From Cepaea nemoralis (taxonomy: Eukaryota; Mollusca; Gastropoda; Stylommatophora; Helicidae): a stretch of 64,000 bases of DNA. The translations under genes were made by a program, and so were the position numbers. Below the pieces are notes generated by a model, which saw only the letters and a program-made list of their open reading frames with translations, ran no database searches and had not been told where the DNA came from. Shown here in pieces: positions 22,427 through 34,049 of the stretch (its first letter is position 1; each line of letters opens with the position of its first letter). The stretch covers positions 866,001-930,000 of the forward strand of contig JACEFZ010005141.1 in NCBI GenBank assembly GCA_014155875.1, read 5' to 3'.

Positions 22427-22715
22427 TGGTCGAATGGATAAGAATGCGTGTTCTTAAACATCCAGTGTGCTGATGCCGTAGTTAGTGGTTCAACCCCTAC
22501 ACCAGACAGCTGAACTAAAATGTTGACCTGTCGTCCTTGACTTGGGCACGTAAATTACAAGTACCTCTGAAGTCGTAGTGGGTTCGCCTGATGGCAAGGG
22601 ACACTATTAATATGGAAAGCTAAGCCACATGCAAAATTAAGTCCATCATTACTATAAATTGAGTGTATGGACTACGCTTGAGTTCAAATCGAGCAAGCGC
22701 AAAACAAACAAACTG
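22427..22715 (+). repeat. SINE group S4, tRNA-derived
   Basis: GTCAGCATGGTCGAATGGAT gives an A box, and TTAGTGGTTCAACCCC gives a near-perfect B box about 55 bp later. A tRNA-unrelated body follows, with a CAAACAAACAAA tail ending at about 22714. Spacing and tail fit a Pol III SINE rather than a functional tRNA gene. Confidence 0.75.
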
Positions 22716-24271
22716 GTGGGTAAAAATGGTCCACTTGGTAGAGCAACAGTAGGGGATGTCCCATTGGAAGTCCTTATGCCCGGTGCTGCCCTACTCACCC
22801 ACTAGACATCCAATGTTCATGAATGCTCTCCCCGAAGCCATTCACTCTCTCCAAATATTGGTTCATCTTAGACTTGGAGTCATGTAATCCACAATTAGGA
22901 GAGGATTGATACTCTTCAAGAGTGCACGCCATTCACTGATGGGTTCTGCACACCGCATCTCTGGGGCTCTACTTGCTCCAACCTTCACCAGTTTAGTTCA
23001 GGTCCAATATATTTATCATGCACAATGGGGAGTATGGCAGCATCTTGCATGTATTTCTATAAAATCAGCAGTACAGGTTTACAACATATACGTGCCACCT
23101 TGTGACTAACTGGAACTCATAATCACAAGTGCAAGGTTCAGTGCTTCACACCCATTTTGGCAAGCTACCAACCCCAGATGCATGTGTCTATTGACATCTC
23201 ACTGAGCAGCTCTTTTGACTTCAAGCATGCCAGTAGTTGAAACACTCCTCATGGACATGAAGATATTTTGAAAACTATTTATGAACAACTGCTATAAGAA
23301 AGTACAGCAGCAGATAAAACAACATATTTAAGGATGCTTGAGTTTGAATTTATCCCGTATCTACCTTTGGTTTATATATCGCCAAAATGTTGTCACTGGA
23401 TTATTTGTTACTTTACCCATATTGTCCGCATTTTTAAATGCCTAGTAAATGGAAATTTACATTGGAGAGACTTCCTTCATTTCAATTTATCAGAAATGAA
23501 CATCACATCGACCCAAAACTAAGTAGAAATCTCTGTTAAATTGTTATTAATTTTCTGATTTCAGAAATAACAATGCCTACTAGTTCTCAACCTCATCGAT
23601 TTACATCAGATTATCATTTCAAACAATTTTAGATTATAGTGATTCTGATTTAAAGGACTTTGTGAAAGATCTGATACAGAAAGCTCATGCAGTAATGTGG
23701 TTATTTGGTTGAATAATTGGTAGGTGGTGATAGGGACTGAGTGAAAGTTCATCACCACATGGTGGACGTGTCAAATTATTTTGCTCTAATGGGCCCCACT
23801 TGTGTCCCTAAGTTTGCTTTGCCTATCACAAGTAAGCTGAGCAGTATTTAAATAATTATCACTAATTAGAACATAGTGTATATACTGATTCTCATTCTAA
23901 TGAGTACAAATCTGCCCAGTGTTTTTCAATTTTATGTGAAAATGATGTACTTCAAAATATGATGTTATAATTATATTCTGATTGTACTGAGTAGCAGTTC
24001 TTGTGTATTTATCATTTAATTGAATTGAAATTGATTATCTACGCAGATTGAAGGAAATTTGCCCCGGTAAATGACAATTGTGAATAATTTTCTCCAAGTT
24101 TTTCAATACATGTTAGATAACATTATTAAAAAAAATATTTTTTCACTATAGTTAAAATGTTAATATAGTAGTTTTCCCTATACAATTCCCTTTAATAGTA
24201 GAGGGATGGGGTCATACATGCTTCAGACAGAATGGCAGGCTTCATTTCAACAATCAAAAACAACATATCGT

Positions 24272-24272
<1 letters not shown>
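22716..24272. other. Intron, nothing recognised
   Basis: No convincing coding or transposon similarity was seen on either strand. Confidence 0.45.

Positions 24273-24316
<44 letters not shown>
24273..24316 (+). repeat. Poly-C run, 44 bp
   Basis: The longest homopolymer in the window. It would be poly-G in the nesprin pre-mRNA. Confidence 0.95.
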
Positions 24317-24318
<2 letters not shown>

Positions 24319-24429
24319 CATGCTGGTGTGCCTGCTATCATATTAACAACTTTTAAGTCATAACTGTGACACAACGCTACTTCCCATTTTCCACCATCCA
24401 CTTTTGTTTCGTACAAACCTACTTTTTAT

Positions 24430-25645
24430 TTGGTACTGAATCTATTCAACCTGAAATAGGGGAAGAACAATGTGGATTTGTAGAAGGAAAGGGCACAGTA
24501 AATGCTGTGTATATGCTGCGTTCTATAGAAGTAAACAAAGATATATATCTTTGCTTTATTGACTACACAAAGGCTGTCGATAGAGTAAGACATGTCAACA
24601 AGGTAGATATGCTTGCAGATCTACAAATTGATGGGAAAAACATTAGACTTATAAAAAACATATATTGGAAACAACAAGCTGCCATAAGGATTGATAATGA
24701 AGTGGGACAATATCAGCCTATTAAGAGAGGTGTTAGGCAGGGATGTGTAATGTCTCCAGATCTTTTTTCCCTGTACAGTAAAAAATATTTTAAGAAATGT
24801 AGAAGACATAAATGGAATCAGCATTGGAGGACGAAACATCAATAACATTAGATATGCAGATGATACAGTACTGATTGCAGACAATGAGCAGGATCTCCAA
24901 CAATTAGTAGATGCGGTTGTTGCACACAGTGAACAACTGGGATTAGAATTAAATTGTAAAAAGTCACAGATTATGGTCGTCACTAGGAAGAACGAAATAC
25001 CACAATGTAATATACAAGTAAATGGGAATATTCTTCAACAAGTGAATCAGTACAATTATCTCGGAACAGTCATAACATCTGATGGGAGATGCCTTGTAGA
25101 GATTAGAACAAGAATCGCCATGGCGAAAGTACCCTTTAGCAAGATGAAAAACATACTGACCAATAAAAAGATGTCAATTGAAATGAGAAAAAGAGCGTTG
25201 AGGTGCTACATAGAGCCTGTTCTTTAGTGTGGATGTGAAACTTGGACAATGAGCAGTCAAGCTGAAAAACATCTTATGGCTGCAGAAATGTAGTTTCTGA
25301 GGAAAATGTAAAGAATACCATGGACAGACTTAAAAACCAATGACCAAGTACTACAGGAGACAAATGAAGATCGTAAATTGATTAGAGAAATTAGACGTAG
25401 ACAGTCAAAATTTTTTGGACATGTTATGAGAAGAAATGGATCGGAGAGCTTAGTGAAAACTGGCAAGATCAAAGGGAATAGACCAAGGGGAAGACCGAGA
25501 AGTAAATATCTGGATGGCTTGGCCACATGGCATGGTCGAGACAGGAACACTGAGCTGATCCACGACTCTGGTGATCGAGTGAAATGGGGAGTCATGACTG
25601 CCCACGCTTTCCGGCATGGCACATGACTGATTAATTGACTGAATC
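24430..25645 (+). pseudogene. Family B RTE-like reverse transcriptase, best-preserved copy
   Basis: Starting at PEIGEEQCGFVEGKGTVNAV, it holds the RT in order: IEVNKDIYLCFIDYTKAVDR, GVRQGCVMSPDLFSLYS, NINNIRYADDTVLIADNEQ (YADD intact), QYNYLGTVITSDGRC, EMRKRALRCYIEPVL, RRRQSKFFGHVMRRNG and RPRGRPRSKYLDGLATWHGR. There are frameshifts near 24790 and in-frame stops at about 25226, 25291 and 25310. The endonuclease half is absent. It ends at about 25640. Confidence 0.85.
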
Positions 25646-27039
25646 TATTAAATGTAGCTCCAGCCAGAAGAGATGTATATGCTCAGCGTTTACAAATATA
25701 TGACACAAAATTGTGCAAATAGAACAGCCATTGTACAAAGCAACAGGCTGGTTTCTTCAATAAGTGTTCACTCGCAAATTTGATGTGATTTACATTCACC
25801 AGTGAAAGGAGCTGTAAGGTTGTACTGACAATTTGAAATAGTTTGGCATCAGACAAAATGGTGAAACGTATCCTAGGTTAGCACAGCATGGCAGAATTTC
25901 AGACTGAGGGAAAACTTTCAACCGGACTAAGGTGTAAACTGACCAACGCCTGGTTCAGGAAACCACCTGCCCTGACACCTACATGCTAAATGCAGAGTGG
26001 CAGTTGAAAGGCTGGCCAACAGGGAAGGATGATAATCAGACCTGGGTATAAATACTAAGGTATGGGAATTTTCCATAAGACGCTCTTCTGGAAGAATCAA
26101 GTAAAAAGCGATTTTACATGTATATATCATTTGTAAATAAGTCTTGATTCTTTTGCTGTTAAGGATTTCCTATGGATTTTATTTCCTAGTAACTATTCAG
26201 CTAAGTAACAACAGTCTATACATTTGCTAACTTTTATTTTGTCTGTCCGAAGTATGTCACTTCAATGAGAGCTATTGTTTTCTCATTTTGTTGTACATAG
26301 TTGTATTACTATATTTCTTTTATTCTTACACACAAGTGGGAATATCATGCAATGCTGGGTCTAGTTTCTATGCATACTGTTTATTATAATCTTGAAATAC
26401 GTAAAGTATATGATGTTTCAAACAGTTATAACACACCAAGGTGACGGTTTGTTGTGCTATTATTATGAGTAGCTTTCTTTATGCATATTGATTATTGTTG
26501 CAGTATGCTTCAGATGTATTGCGTTAGCCCATGGTAAATGTTATATGATAATATTGTGGTTGTGTTTGAAGCATATGTGTCGTGATGTATACATAACCCA
26601 AATAATGAGATGGGTATATGGTGTGCGTAGCCATTACAAGTGTGTGATGAACATGCATTCATCATAACTCACATGAGGCCGACGCAGAGACTGATCTTTG
26701 GCATGTAAGCCCGAAGGTCAGGCACTCTTGTATTAACACCACTGAACATTCAATCTGCTGAACCAACTTTGGAACTACACATTCTTGATCGTCTATTCCT
26801 AGCTTTTAAACAGAATAACCATGTTTAGTGACAATGAGGAGAAACCTGTTGGAGAAAAAGATTTGCATTTGCAAAGAACACTCTCTCAGCTGACCCAAGA
26901 CAAAATCTCATTCTGAGACCTGTATTCCTGTCAACCAAGTAACATTTTATGTTACGTATTTTATCGTACATGTTGATGTAGAATCATGTTATTGTTTACA
27001 TCATTTCATACGACTATCATTTCACAGATGGACCAGATG
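25646..27039. other. Intron, nothing recognised
   Basis: AT-rich. No gene or known repeat class identified. Confidence 0.45.
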
Positions 27040-27195
27040 GAAGCAGTGGAAGAGGCAATGGACGGAGGGAATAACAAGAGTCCATGGGAATGTTGATACA
27101 TGAAGCCCACAAGCAGGCACTCTCCCGATGTTTATACTTCACCTCGACACTGCAAGGTACAAGAGAAACATAATGAGATGAGATGAGATCATTTC
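27040..27195 (+). repeat. Retrotransposon 3' end with GAGAT tail (group D)
   Basis: The block TTGATACATGAAGCCCACAA and TTTATACTTCACCTCGACAC is followed by ATGAGATGAGATGAGAT. The same end occurs at 51706 and, inverted, at 55970, where it follows family B-like coding sequence. Group D is therefore probably the 3' end of a family B relative. Confidence 0.65.
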
Positions 27196-27589
27196 ACAGG
27201 AAGATGGAGCACCTATGTGTTTGCCCAAAGTACAATGATGTAAATTTTTTTAAATCAAGATGCAAGCACCAAGAGTGTTCACTTGTAAGAAACAATAGTT
27301 TTCCTATTATTCTGATAAAGTTTCTTCTTTATCTTTTTCTGCTGCTACTTTTCATCTTTCAGATGAGCATAGGCCTCAACCAACTGCACACCAAGCCCTT
27401 TATAGACATTGTTTATTGTTGACCGGATTTGCATATAAGTTTTCTATAGGATTAAGTAGCCAATTTCATGCCAGCCCTCCTTAGCTGACACATATTACAT
27501 GCATGGCAGATTATAAAAGTCAACACATGGGTGTTAAAGTTTCAGGGAGTATTTTACAGTTATAATCAGAATGAAAACCACAATGGAAT

Positions 27590-27850
27590 GATGGTTAGTG
27601 TATTTGCATGCCAAGACTGTTCCGTGTTCATTCCCCAGCAGAGACAGGATTATTTTTGTCTGACCATTATGACTCTGGGTTCAACCCAGTGTCATAAAAT
27701 TCATAGCAATAATTTTTCAGAATTTTCTGAGAATTGTCTGGAAGGAACAGGTGATGAGGAAGAAAACTGGCTAGAATATGTGAAGGCCTGATGACACTTC
27801 CCACCCCAATGGTAGCATCTGCTATGGAACTACCTTTACCTTTACCCAGA
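27590..27850 (+). repeat. SINE group S3, tRNA-derived, ACCTTT tail
   Basis: It begins GATGGTTAGTGTATTTGCATG (A-box-like) with TGTTCATTCCCCAGC as a B-box-like motif, followed by a body ending TGCTATGGAACTACCTTTACC with a short ACCTTT repeat. A diverged copy lies at 14450 on the other strand. Confidence 0.65.
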
Positions 27851-28079
27851 ACAAAATGAAACAAATATGTGTGGGAAGCTTTCCCAGCTATGAATATCAG
27901 CCTCCTGTTAGAAATACATCACATATTTTTAATTTTTTCAATCCTGCTACCAATGCTAGATACGCTGGGAGTGTTTTGATGCAGGCCAAGGAAATATAAG
28001 CTGTTTGCCAAAGCAGTCATCACGCTGTGTACAAGCTAGAATCTTAATTTCTAATCAAGGAATGTTTATTCTAACTCAC

Positions 28080-28279
28080 CTGCTCCTCCCATTTTGTATA
28101 TCTCTGCAAGCTTTTTTGTCTCTGCATAGATCCTGTCGAAATTCTCACAGACATTCTGTCTGTCAACAAAGTCAATATAATCTTCTAGCATTTCTTCAAC
28201 AAAGCTTTCCTTGCCATATTTTACAGTCCACTCCTCTAGTTTGGCCTCAAGATTCAGCAAGGAGACTACAAGTTTGTAT
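28080..28279 (-). CDS. SYNE1: Nesprin exon: spectrin-like rod
   Basis: The exon has one base completing a codon, 66 codons, and one base out. It encodes YKLVVSLLNLEAKLEEWTVK, then YGKESFVEEMLEDYIDFVD and a second helix ending KKLAEIYKMGGA. KL--WTVKYG is reminiscent of Msp300 rod sequence. The acceptor is ATTTTGCAG and the donor is GCAG|GTGAGT. The last G pairs with AT at 21690 to give aspartate, which fixes the start of the next exon. Confidence 0.85.
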
Positions 28280-28365
28280 CTGCAAAATATTATACCTCAT
28301 TATGTACCAAGTTAGTCATCATACCATATCGTTATGGCCTACCTCAGTACAATAATTTCAGCTTG

Positions 28366-28575
28366 CTTTAGAAAATAACATGGGCATGGAGTAAGTATTG
28401 TATGTTGTATAAGGTGAGTATTGCTTCATCTGCTAGTTCTTCACAATTAGATACATTTTTAAACAGGTCAGAAACAAGCAAACTGGAGCTTCCTTTTGCC
28501 ACTTTAAAAGCAATAGCCTTTTGGTTTTCATACAGTTTCAATACATCCAACTGTTTGTCAAAGCTGGTCTAAAAA
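28366..28575 (-). other. Unassigned exon-like ORF
   Basis: An open stretch on the minus strand follows a strong acceptor-like TTTTAGCTCAGTTTTTAG and encodes TSFDKQLDVLKLYENQKAIA, then FKVAKGSSSLLVSDLFKNVS and NCEELADEAILTLYNIQ before a stop. It looks like real protein sequence, helical and acidic, but has no matching GT donor. Splicing the nesprin exon at 34772 directly to the one at 28279 already gives the correct phase, so it is not needed by that gene. It may belong to the adjacent hAT-like relic or be a gene fragment. I do not recognise it. Confidence 0.3.
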
Positions 28576-28599
28576 CTGAGCTAAAATTGTATCTAACAA

Positions 28600-29045
28600 G
28601 AACAAATTTAAATGATGCCTATGATTTTGAATATAATTGCACCAATGGCTAAATCTGAGTTTGCTGAAATTCTAGCAAAGACAAACTTTGTGCCAATTTC
28701 TATGGATGCTTCGAAATGAAAAGATGTTACAATGACACCTTTCACAGTACAATAATCCATTCATGGCAGGGGGCACAAGTCAAATTTATGGATGTGCCCA
28801 CTTTTCAGGTGAGGCAACTGAGACCCTGACTGATGCTTTAGTCTCAGTTATTGACAAATATGGCTTGAAGGAAAAATAATGTTGGATTTTGTGCAGATAA
28901 CACAAATATTTGCTGTGCAAAACGAAGGAAATTTGTTGGCATTGGCTGTGATGCACACAATGTGCACAACTGTCTTCAAACAACTGTTAATATGTTACCA
29001 ATTAGTACCGAAACACTTATTGTGAAAATTGTCCAGTATTTCCAA
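28600..29045 (+). pseudogene. hAT-type transposase fragment
   Basis: Across frameshifts it reads KSEFAEILAKTNFVPISMDA, GEATETLTDALVSVIDKYGL, VGFCADNTNICCAKRRKFVG and IGCDAHNVHNCLQTTVNMLP. The same module order is found in the hAT element at 43.3-45.6 kb (AGDNANVNFGG, GVGCSAMFC). It has several stops and no visible terminal repeats. Confidence 0.65.
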
Positions 29046-29640
29046 GTAAGCAAAGTTTAGTAAAACAGCTACATAAATGTGGCAACTTTGCCAGAATGGA
29101 ATACAAAAAGCTATTACAACAAAGAAAGTTGAATTCCTTCCATATGAGATGTCTGAGACATATCCTGGGCATATCGTGGAAAAACCACATAACAAACAAA
29201 CACGTGCTTGAAAGAGTGGATGTTACCACAGTGCACTTCCTCCTCAAGCAGAGACCCCTCCAGTGGCTAGGCCATGTATCTCAAATAGAGGATGAATGTA
29301 TTCCCAAAGATCTCCTTTATGGAGAACTAGCCACAGGGAAGTGGCCAACCAGAAGACCCCAAATGGGATATAAGGATATGTGTAAACAAGATATGAAAAC
29401 CCTTGGCATAGATCCAGGCATGTGGGAAAGAGTTGCTACAGACAGATGTTCCTTTGAGCGCAATCTGTCCAAAAAACTGAGGATAGGAGGCACAGACATA
29501 AAGTGCAGTCACTTACTGCGGGACCAGCCTCATCTTACAGATGCTGAAACTGTGACAGAGATTGCCCCTCTCGCATTGGACTATACAGTCACCAGCGATG
29601 CTGTCAGGTGCCTCCCCAGCGGTACAACTCTATAGTCCTA
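29045..29640 (+). mobile_element. RTE-like retrotransposon 3' fragment (third family)
   Basis: The ORF at 29096-29635 encodes LNSFHMRCLRHILGISWKNH, ITNKHVLERVDVTTVHFLLK, QRPLQWLGHVSQIEDECIPK and KWPTRRPQMGYKDMCKQDMK, the conserved region after the RT thumb. It is related to family A ([20 protein letters not shown]) but clearly distinct. The polymerase core is missing. Confidence 0.75.
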
Positions 29641-29764
29641 CAGGACTGAAAGAGGCCTACTACTATTACAACATAGTAATATGAGACCTTTGCCAATGCT
29701 ACAGCAGTTAAAAAATTCTTTACACTTTTGATGGCTTAAAATTATACTTTTGCTCCTATGAACA

Positions 29765-30030
29765 TTGTCTTGGCAGCGTTTACCACAGCGCAGCTCGCCG
29801 TTAAAAAACCGCAGACTACCTCTGTCTTAACTATGGCATCCACAAGGGCAAACTCCTGTTGGCTTTCCCCTTTCTCGGTAGTCCCATTCTGTTCTCTGCT
29901 CCGAGCATTAAAATCCCCCTCAGATGAGAAGCCTGCCACCTGGGATTTCCTCACGCTTCTTGAGCCAGTCCCAATGCTTCTAATTGACAGCACAGTCCAC
30001 CTGTGGCATATACGTCTATAATATTCCAAA
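29765..30030 (-). pseudogene. Family A-like end joined to endonuclease fragment
   Basis: Positions 29765-29806 match a short internal piece of family A (TTTACCACAGCGCAGCTC; compare 7791 and 395). The rest on the minus strand reads SQVAGFSSEGDFNARSREQN, containing the EGDFNAR endonuclease motif. It may be a chimeric retrotransposon relic. Confidence 0.45.
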
Positions 30031-30689
30031 TGAATCCCCTGAACCTCTCTTGCCTAATCATTCCACCTCCTCATGTCCAGCACTGCACGCCTCACTCCCT
30101 ACTTAACCTACAAACATTATCCATGTCTTCCCTGACTTCATGTAGCAAACATGTTCAGGGCACAAATAGTTATTAACATTCAGTTTCTAAAGCAAGGTTA
30201 TATCAGTCAAAAATCAACTTCTTCAGCACTGGCCCTCTCTGCCTGGCACTATGATAGTTCCAATAGCCTACCCTTATATGTTTGAGAAAGAAAATGGTGA
30301 AATCAGTGAAAGTAAGTGGAAAAACAGTTTACAGGTTTTTATGAAAGATGACTCTCATACCTGGACCTATAGAAAGAGAGTTTTGGACAGGCAGAAAACT
30401 ATGTTTGGTTAAATTCTTGAGACATCCTGGCCCAGTGTTGAGTGACTACAGGCTAATTGGAAAACAAGTAGCAAACATTTATCAATTATTTGATGAAGTT
30501 GTTATTGTAAAGAGCTTTTGGGCTTCCAAAGCAGACATTTGGACAATGCAAAATTTTAAGTATATAGAAAAGTAACAATATTGTTTTGCTCACTGCAAAT
30601 AAAGAGATTAAAATATGTTAGTGCTGCATTATAATACATTCTTTGTCTCTCTAGTACTTCTGCACCAGCTTGAACAAGCAGGCTGGCCA

Positions 30690-31060
30690 TAGCAATACAG
30701 GTTGACCTCAATATTACGAACCTATGGCATAACATCTGCAACCAAGTGAAAGTAAAATTTTTGAGTACATGCATCTTTGCTGTGGTGACATATGGATGTG
30801 AGGCATGGACCATTTCTCAATCACTAAAGAAGAAAACTGGGGCTTGTGTGCTCAAATGTTATAGAAAACTGTTTAGAATACGCTGGACCAAGAAGAAGAA
30901 AAGATGTTGACATTCTACAAGATCTGAACCTCAAAGAATACTGGCTCATAGACAGTCTCATGTCTGGGGAACTGTGTTGAAAGGCGTGGTTCCTGGAAGA
31001 AGGGGCCGGGGATGACCAGACACTGCAGAAAACTTGGGCATCTGGATACAGGAGGCAGTA
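30690..31060 (+). pseudogene. RTE-like retrotransposon post-thumb fragment
   Basis: It reads VKVKFLSTCIFAVVTYGCEA, WTISQSLKKKTGACVLKCYR, KLFRIRWTKKKKR and GTVLKGVVPGRRGRG across a frameshift. The YGCEAWT, CYRKLFRIRWT and GRRGRG signatures place it after the RT thumb of an RTE-like element different from A and B. Confidence 0.65.
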
Positions 31061-32033
31061 GAAATGATAACTGAAATATGTATATATAATGCCGTCTTGA
31101 CACTCGACAGATTGATACACTGCTTTAAAAATAATACAACGCCTGGGCTGAATGGTAGAGACCAAGGTTTGCCCATGCAGCATTATCCTTCTCTTGGCCT
31201 GCCTAGTTTACTCAAGAGGAAAGGCAACACCAATGCATCTGGAACAAGACAAGCTGCAGGAGCTGCCAAATCAGCAAAGCAATGCTCTAACTGTTCACCT
31301 GTTGGAGCTTTCATCCTCTAGACCAGTTGCCAACCAAGACTTGGGGCCTGGTCTGCCCTGCCACAACATTTAGTCTTTAGGTTGCATTTCCTTGAACCAG
31401 GATAAGGCTTGTGCCCTCCCAAATAAGCTCCTCCTCCCAAAGCCATTGGCACAATGTGGGGTGCGGGTTTGGTAAGTGCCGCCCAACAATCAGCGCAAAC
31501 AGAAAGTAGGCAGTACCATCTACTGTCACTGGTGTTGGAGTAGTTTTAAATCTTCTTCTTCTTCTGCGTTCATCCGGAGTGTTTTTTCAGATGTGATTGT
31601 GGTGTGTCTGGTTAGGCACCCTTGGGTCAAAACCCTTAGGACAACACATCCTGACTTTAGCATGCATTATTGACAGGTTAGCATTCCTGGGGGACTCTCA
31701 CTTTTGTGGTGCCGTCCACATCCCAACTGGTCAAGTTAGAACGGTCAAATACTTCACGATCACCCCTCAAGGGAAGGCAGGGACAGTCCATGGCATTTTC
31801 CGCTATCCAGGGCGGCTTCCATAATTGCAGAGCCGAACATAGTGCTCTGGTGCTGGGCTCACCGAGGGAATCGTCATGTCCTGCTCATGGCTGCTTTAAT
31901 TCCTCACTTCAATATGTTGGCATTTCGTTCACTACGGGCCACTCACTGCACAAACCTGGCCGGTCTGCAGACAGTGTCCACTCAGCGAGCTTTCAATTTG
32001 GGCATGTACTGTTCGTTTAGCTCGGAATACAAA
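31061..32033. other. Intron, nothing recognised
   Basis: Somewhat more GC-rich than its surroundings, with a TCTTCTTCT tract at about 31550. No coding similarity found on either strand. Confidence 0.45.
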
Positions 32034-32155
32034 TATAGTCAGAACTGTTCCGGGCATGATGGACATTCGGAAAACTAGCTAGTCAGAACTGTTCTGGACA
32101 CAAGGACATTCAGAAAACTAGATAGTCAGAGCTGTTCCGGGCACGTAAGACATTT
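32034..32155. repeat. Short tandem repeat, about 45 bp x 2.7
   Basis: Units containing TAGTCAGAACTGTTCCGGGC, followed by GGACATTCGGAAAACTAG, repeat from 32036, 32081 and 32124 with a few differences. Confidence 0.75.
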
Positions 32156-32933
32156 CACTTGGACGTTTTCGCGTTGTGCCAGTTTTAATTTGCCACCCTT
32201 AAGCCTGCACATCTGGCTTCGTGCCACAGAGCAGATGCCCCGATGCACACTAGACAGAGATTAGAAGGAGAATCCCCGAAGGGAACAGTAACAGTGCACC
32301 GAAACCATGAGAGACGAAAAGCGTCATGAAAAAGGCCAGCATAACAACAAAGGATACGTTGTGTGACATTGAAAGTGATCAGTCGCGTTTTCAAGTTGGA
32401 GAAGAATTAGTGCGGCTACTGGAGAATAGAAGGCTGGCAGCGGACTCATTTGAAGATAAGGATGGCTACTGACATATCTGGACAAAGTGGAGAACTATGT
32501 TGATAGAAGAATAGGAGATGAATGACATGGGTAGATCAAGCAATGAAGCACCGATCATGTCGAGGAATGCCGCCATCAACTGAAGCCACTATGAACAGAG
32601 ATCACCTAGACACACTGATTCTTACAGCGTCATAACGGATGGGTAGACGAAAGGAGGAATAAAGGTGACGAAAGCTTGAGGAGAAATAACGGTTAGTACA
32701 GAAGCATAGATAGTTAATTATTCATTCTACCGCCGGCCTGGTGTCACAGGCCAGGTAGAGGACTATTTGATGTGAGTACATTTACTGTATGTCGGCTGCA
32801 TAATAAACAGCGATTATTTCTCATTTATCAACACTCAGTCTACCGCATCATTCCTTCATCGTTATGGATCCATTTCAGTTATGAGTTCCTGTTAAGTTTG
32901 AGCCGTGAAACCCAACATTGACTTATTGTTGAT

Positions 32934-33650
32934 TCATCCAGATTATGTTGCTGAATTCAGGAAAATTCTCGCCCGGGTGATGTGATTATCTACATGGATG
33001 GGTCAGTGTTGAGAGGTAGGAGAAGTGCCTGGGGGTTCTTGGCAAAGACTAATGGTCGGCGTTTGGTGCAGGAGAGCCTGGCATATGATAACACTACATC
33101 TAGCTTAAGAATGGAGGTAGAGGCGGTCAGTGCAGCTTTCCGCTGGATAGAAAACACGATACATACACACATTGTGATTGTAACTGACTCAGAAAGCATG
33201 CTGAGAAGGGTGAGAACAGTCAAGCTTCGTGCAGAGTGGCTTGCTTCACTTCGGAGGTCACGGGTAGTAAGCATCACCTGGATCTTTTCTCCTGGGCATG
33301 CCGGTGTGCTGGGGAATGAACAGGCGGACAGATTGGCTGGCTCTGCAAAACTTGGTGGAGTATTGATGCATGACAAGGCAGATGTGGTTGCGGCCTTGTG
33401 GGAGCACGTGTACACCTCGGAGGAGCAGATGGATCACCATAGTCTGGTAAGAATGAGACAGCGAGGTGTGACGAGGGGATCTGGCCGACGCTCGGCACTC
33501 GGAGGAAAGGCGAGACGGACATATAATCAGATTGCTACTGGAACTCTTCGCTGGCTGCTGAGGATGGGGACGGAGCGCTTATGGGAATGTCCTGAATGCT
33601 GTGATGTTGGTTCCTAAATCAATCAATCAATCAATCATCCAGATTATGTT
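32934..33650 (+). mobile_element. Family C element, 5'-truncated, with 16-bp target duplication
   Basis: TCATCCAGATTATGTT is repeated at 32934-32949 and 33635-33650. Between them a 211-codon ORF (32982-33617) carries most of an RNase H: MDGSVLRGRRSAWGFLA, RMEVEAVSAAFRWIE, IVTDSESMLRR and GNEQADRLAGSA. It ends TERLWECPECCDVGS, a CxxC end, and a stop. The first catalytic strand reads IYMDGS where the copy at 42 kb has IYTDGS. The tail is (AATC)n. This is a recent insertion. Confidence 0.9.
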
Positions 33651-33702
33651 TAATAATGGAATCAGCTTTAAGGCACTTCGGAAAGCATTTCTGATCAGGT
33701 TA

Positions 33703-34049
33703 ACCATCGACATTTGATAGGGCAGACATTTGAAAGATGCATCGCCAGCACGTAATGCCATGCTATCAGCACAAAGTTATCAGAGTCACCAGTGAGAACG
33801 CCGCGCCCCGCAAAGGGCAACGACGATTGGTTTTAAACTAATAAAAGCGCTCTTTCCACAAGGGTTGGAGCTTGGTAAGCATGTATTAGCTCTAGAATTG
33901 CCACAGTTATCCAAGTAGGATTGTGTCATCTAAGGAACCTCGACTGATTTAATGAGCCATTCGCAGTTTCACCATGAGACAGTGTGAACTTAGACATGCA
34001 TGGCTTAATCTTTGAGACAAGCATATGACTACTGGCAGGATCAACCAGA
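33703..34049 (-). pseudogene. 18S rDNA 5' fragment, degenerate
   Basis: On the minus strand it starts at the 18S 5' end (CTGGTTGATCCTGCCAGTAG) and continues through CATATGCTTGTCTCAAAGAT, GAATGGCTCATTAAATCAGT, ACTTGGATAACTGTGGCAAT, TCTAGAGCTAATACATGC and CATCTTTCAAATGTCTGCCC to GTCGATGGTTA, where similarity stops. It covers only about the first 350 of some 1800 nt and carries many substitutions, so it is not a functional gene. Confidence 0.9.

Noticed and set aside
22427..22500. A functional tRNA gene
   Set aside because: A and B boxes are present, but no cloverleaf with acceptor stem pairing could be drawn and a SINE body with a CAAA tail follows.
24192..24416. Glycine-run ORF on the minus strand
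   Set aside because: It is the translation of the 44-bp poly-C run; nothing on either side resembles protein.
32700..32880. An LTR end (AATAAACAG followed by CA-rich sequence)
   Set aside because: No second LTR, primer-binding site or gag-pol sequence was found nearby.
33703..34049. A functional 18S rRNA gene
   Set aside because: Only the first fifth is present, with many substitutions in conserved stems.
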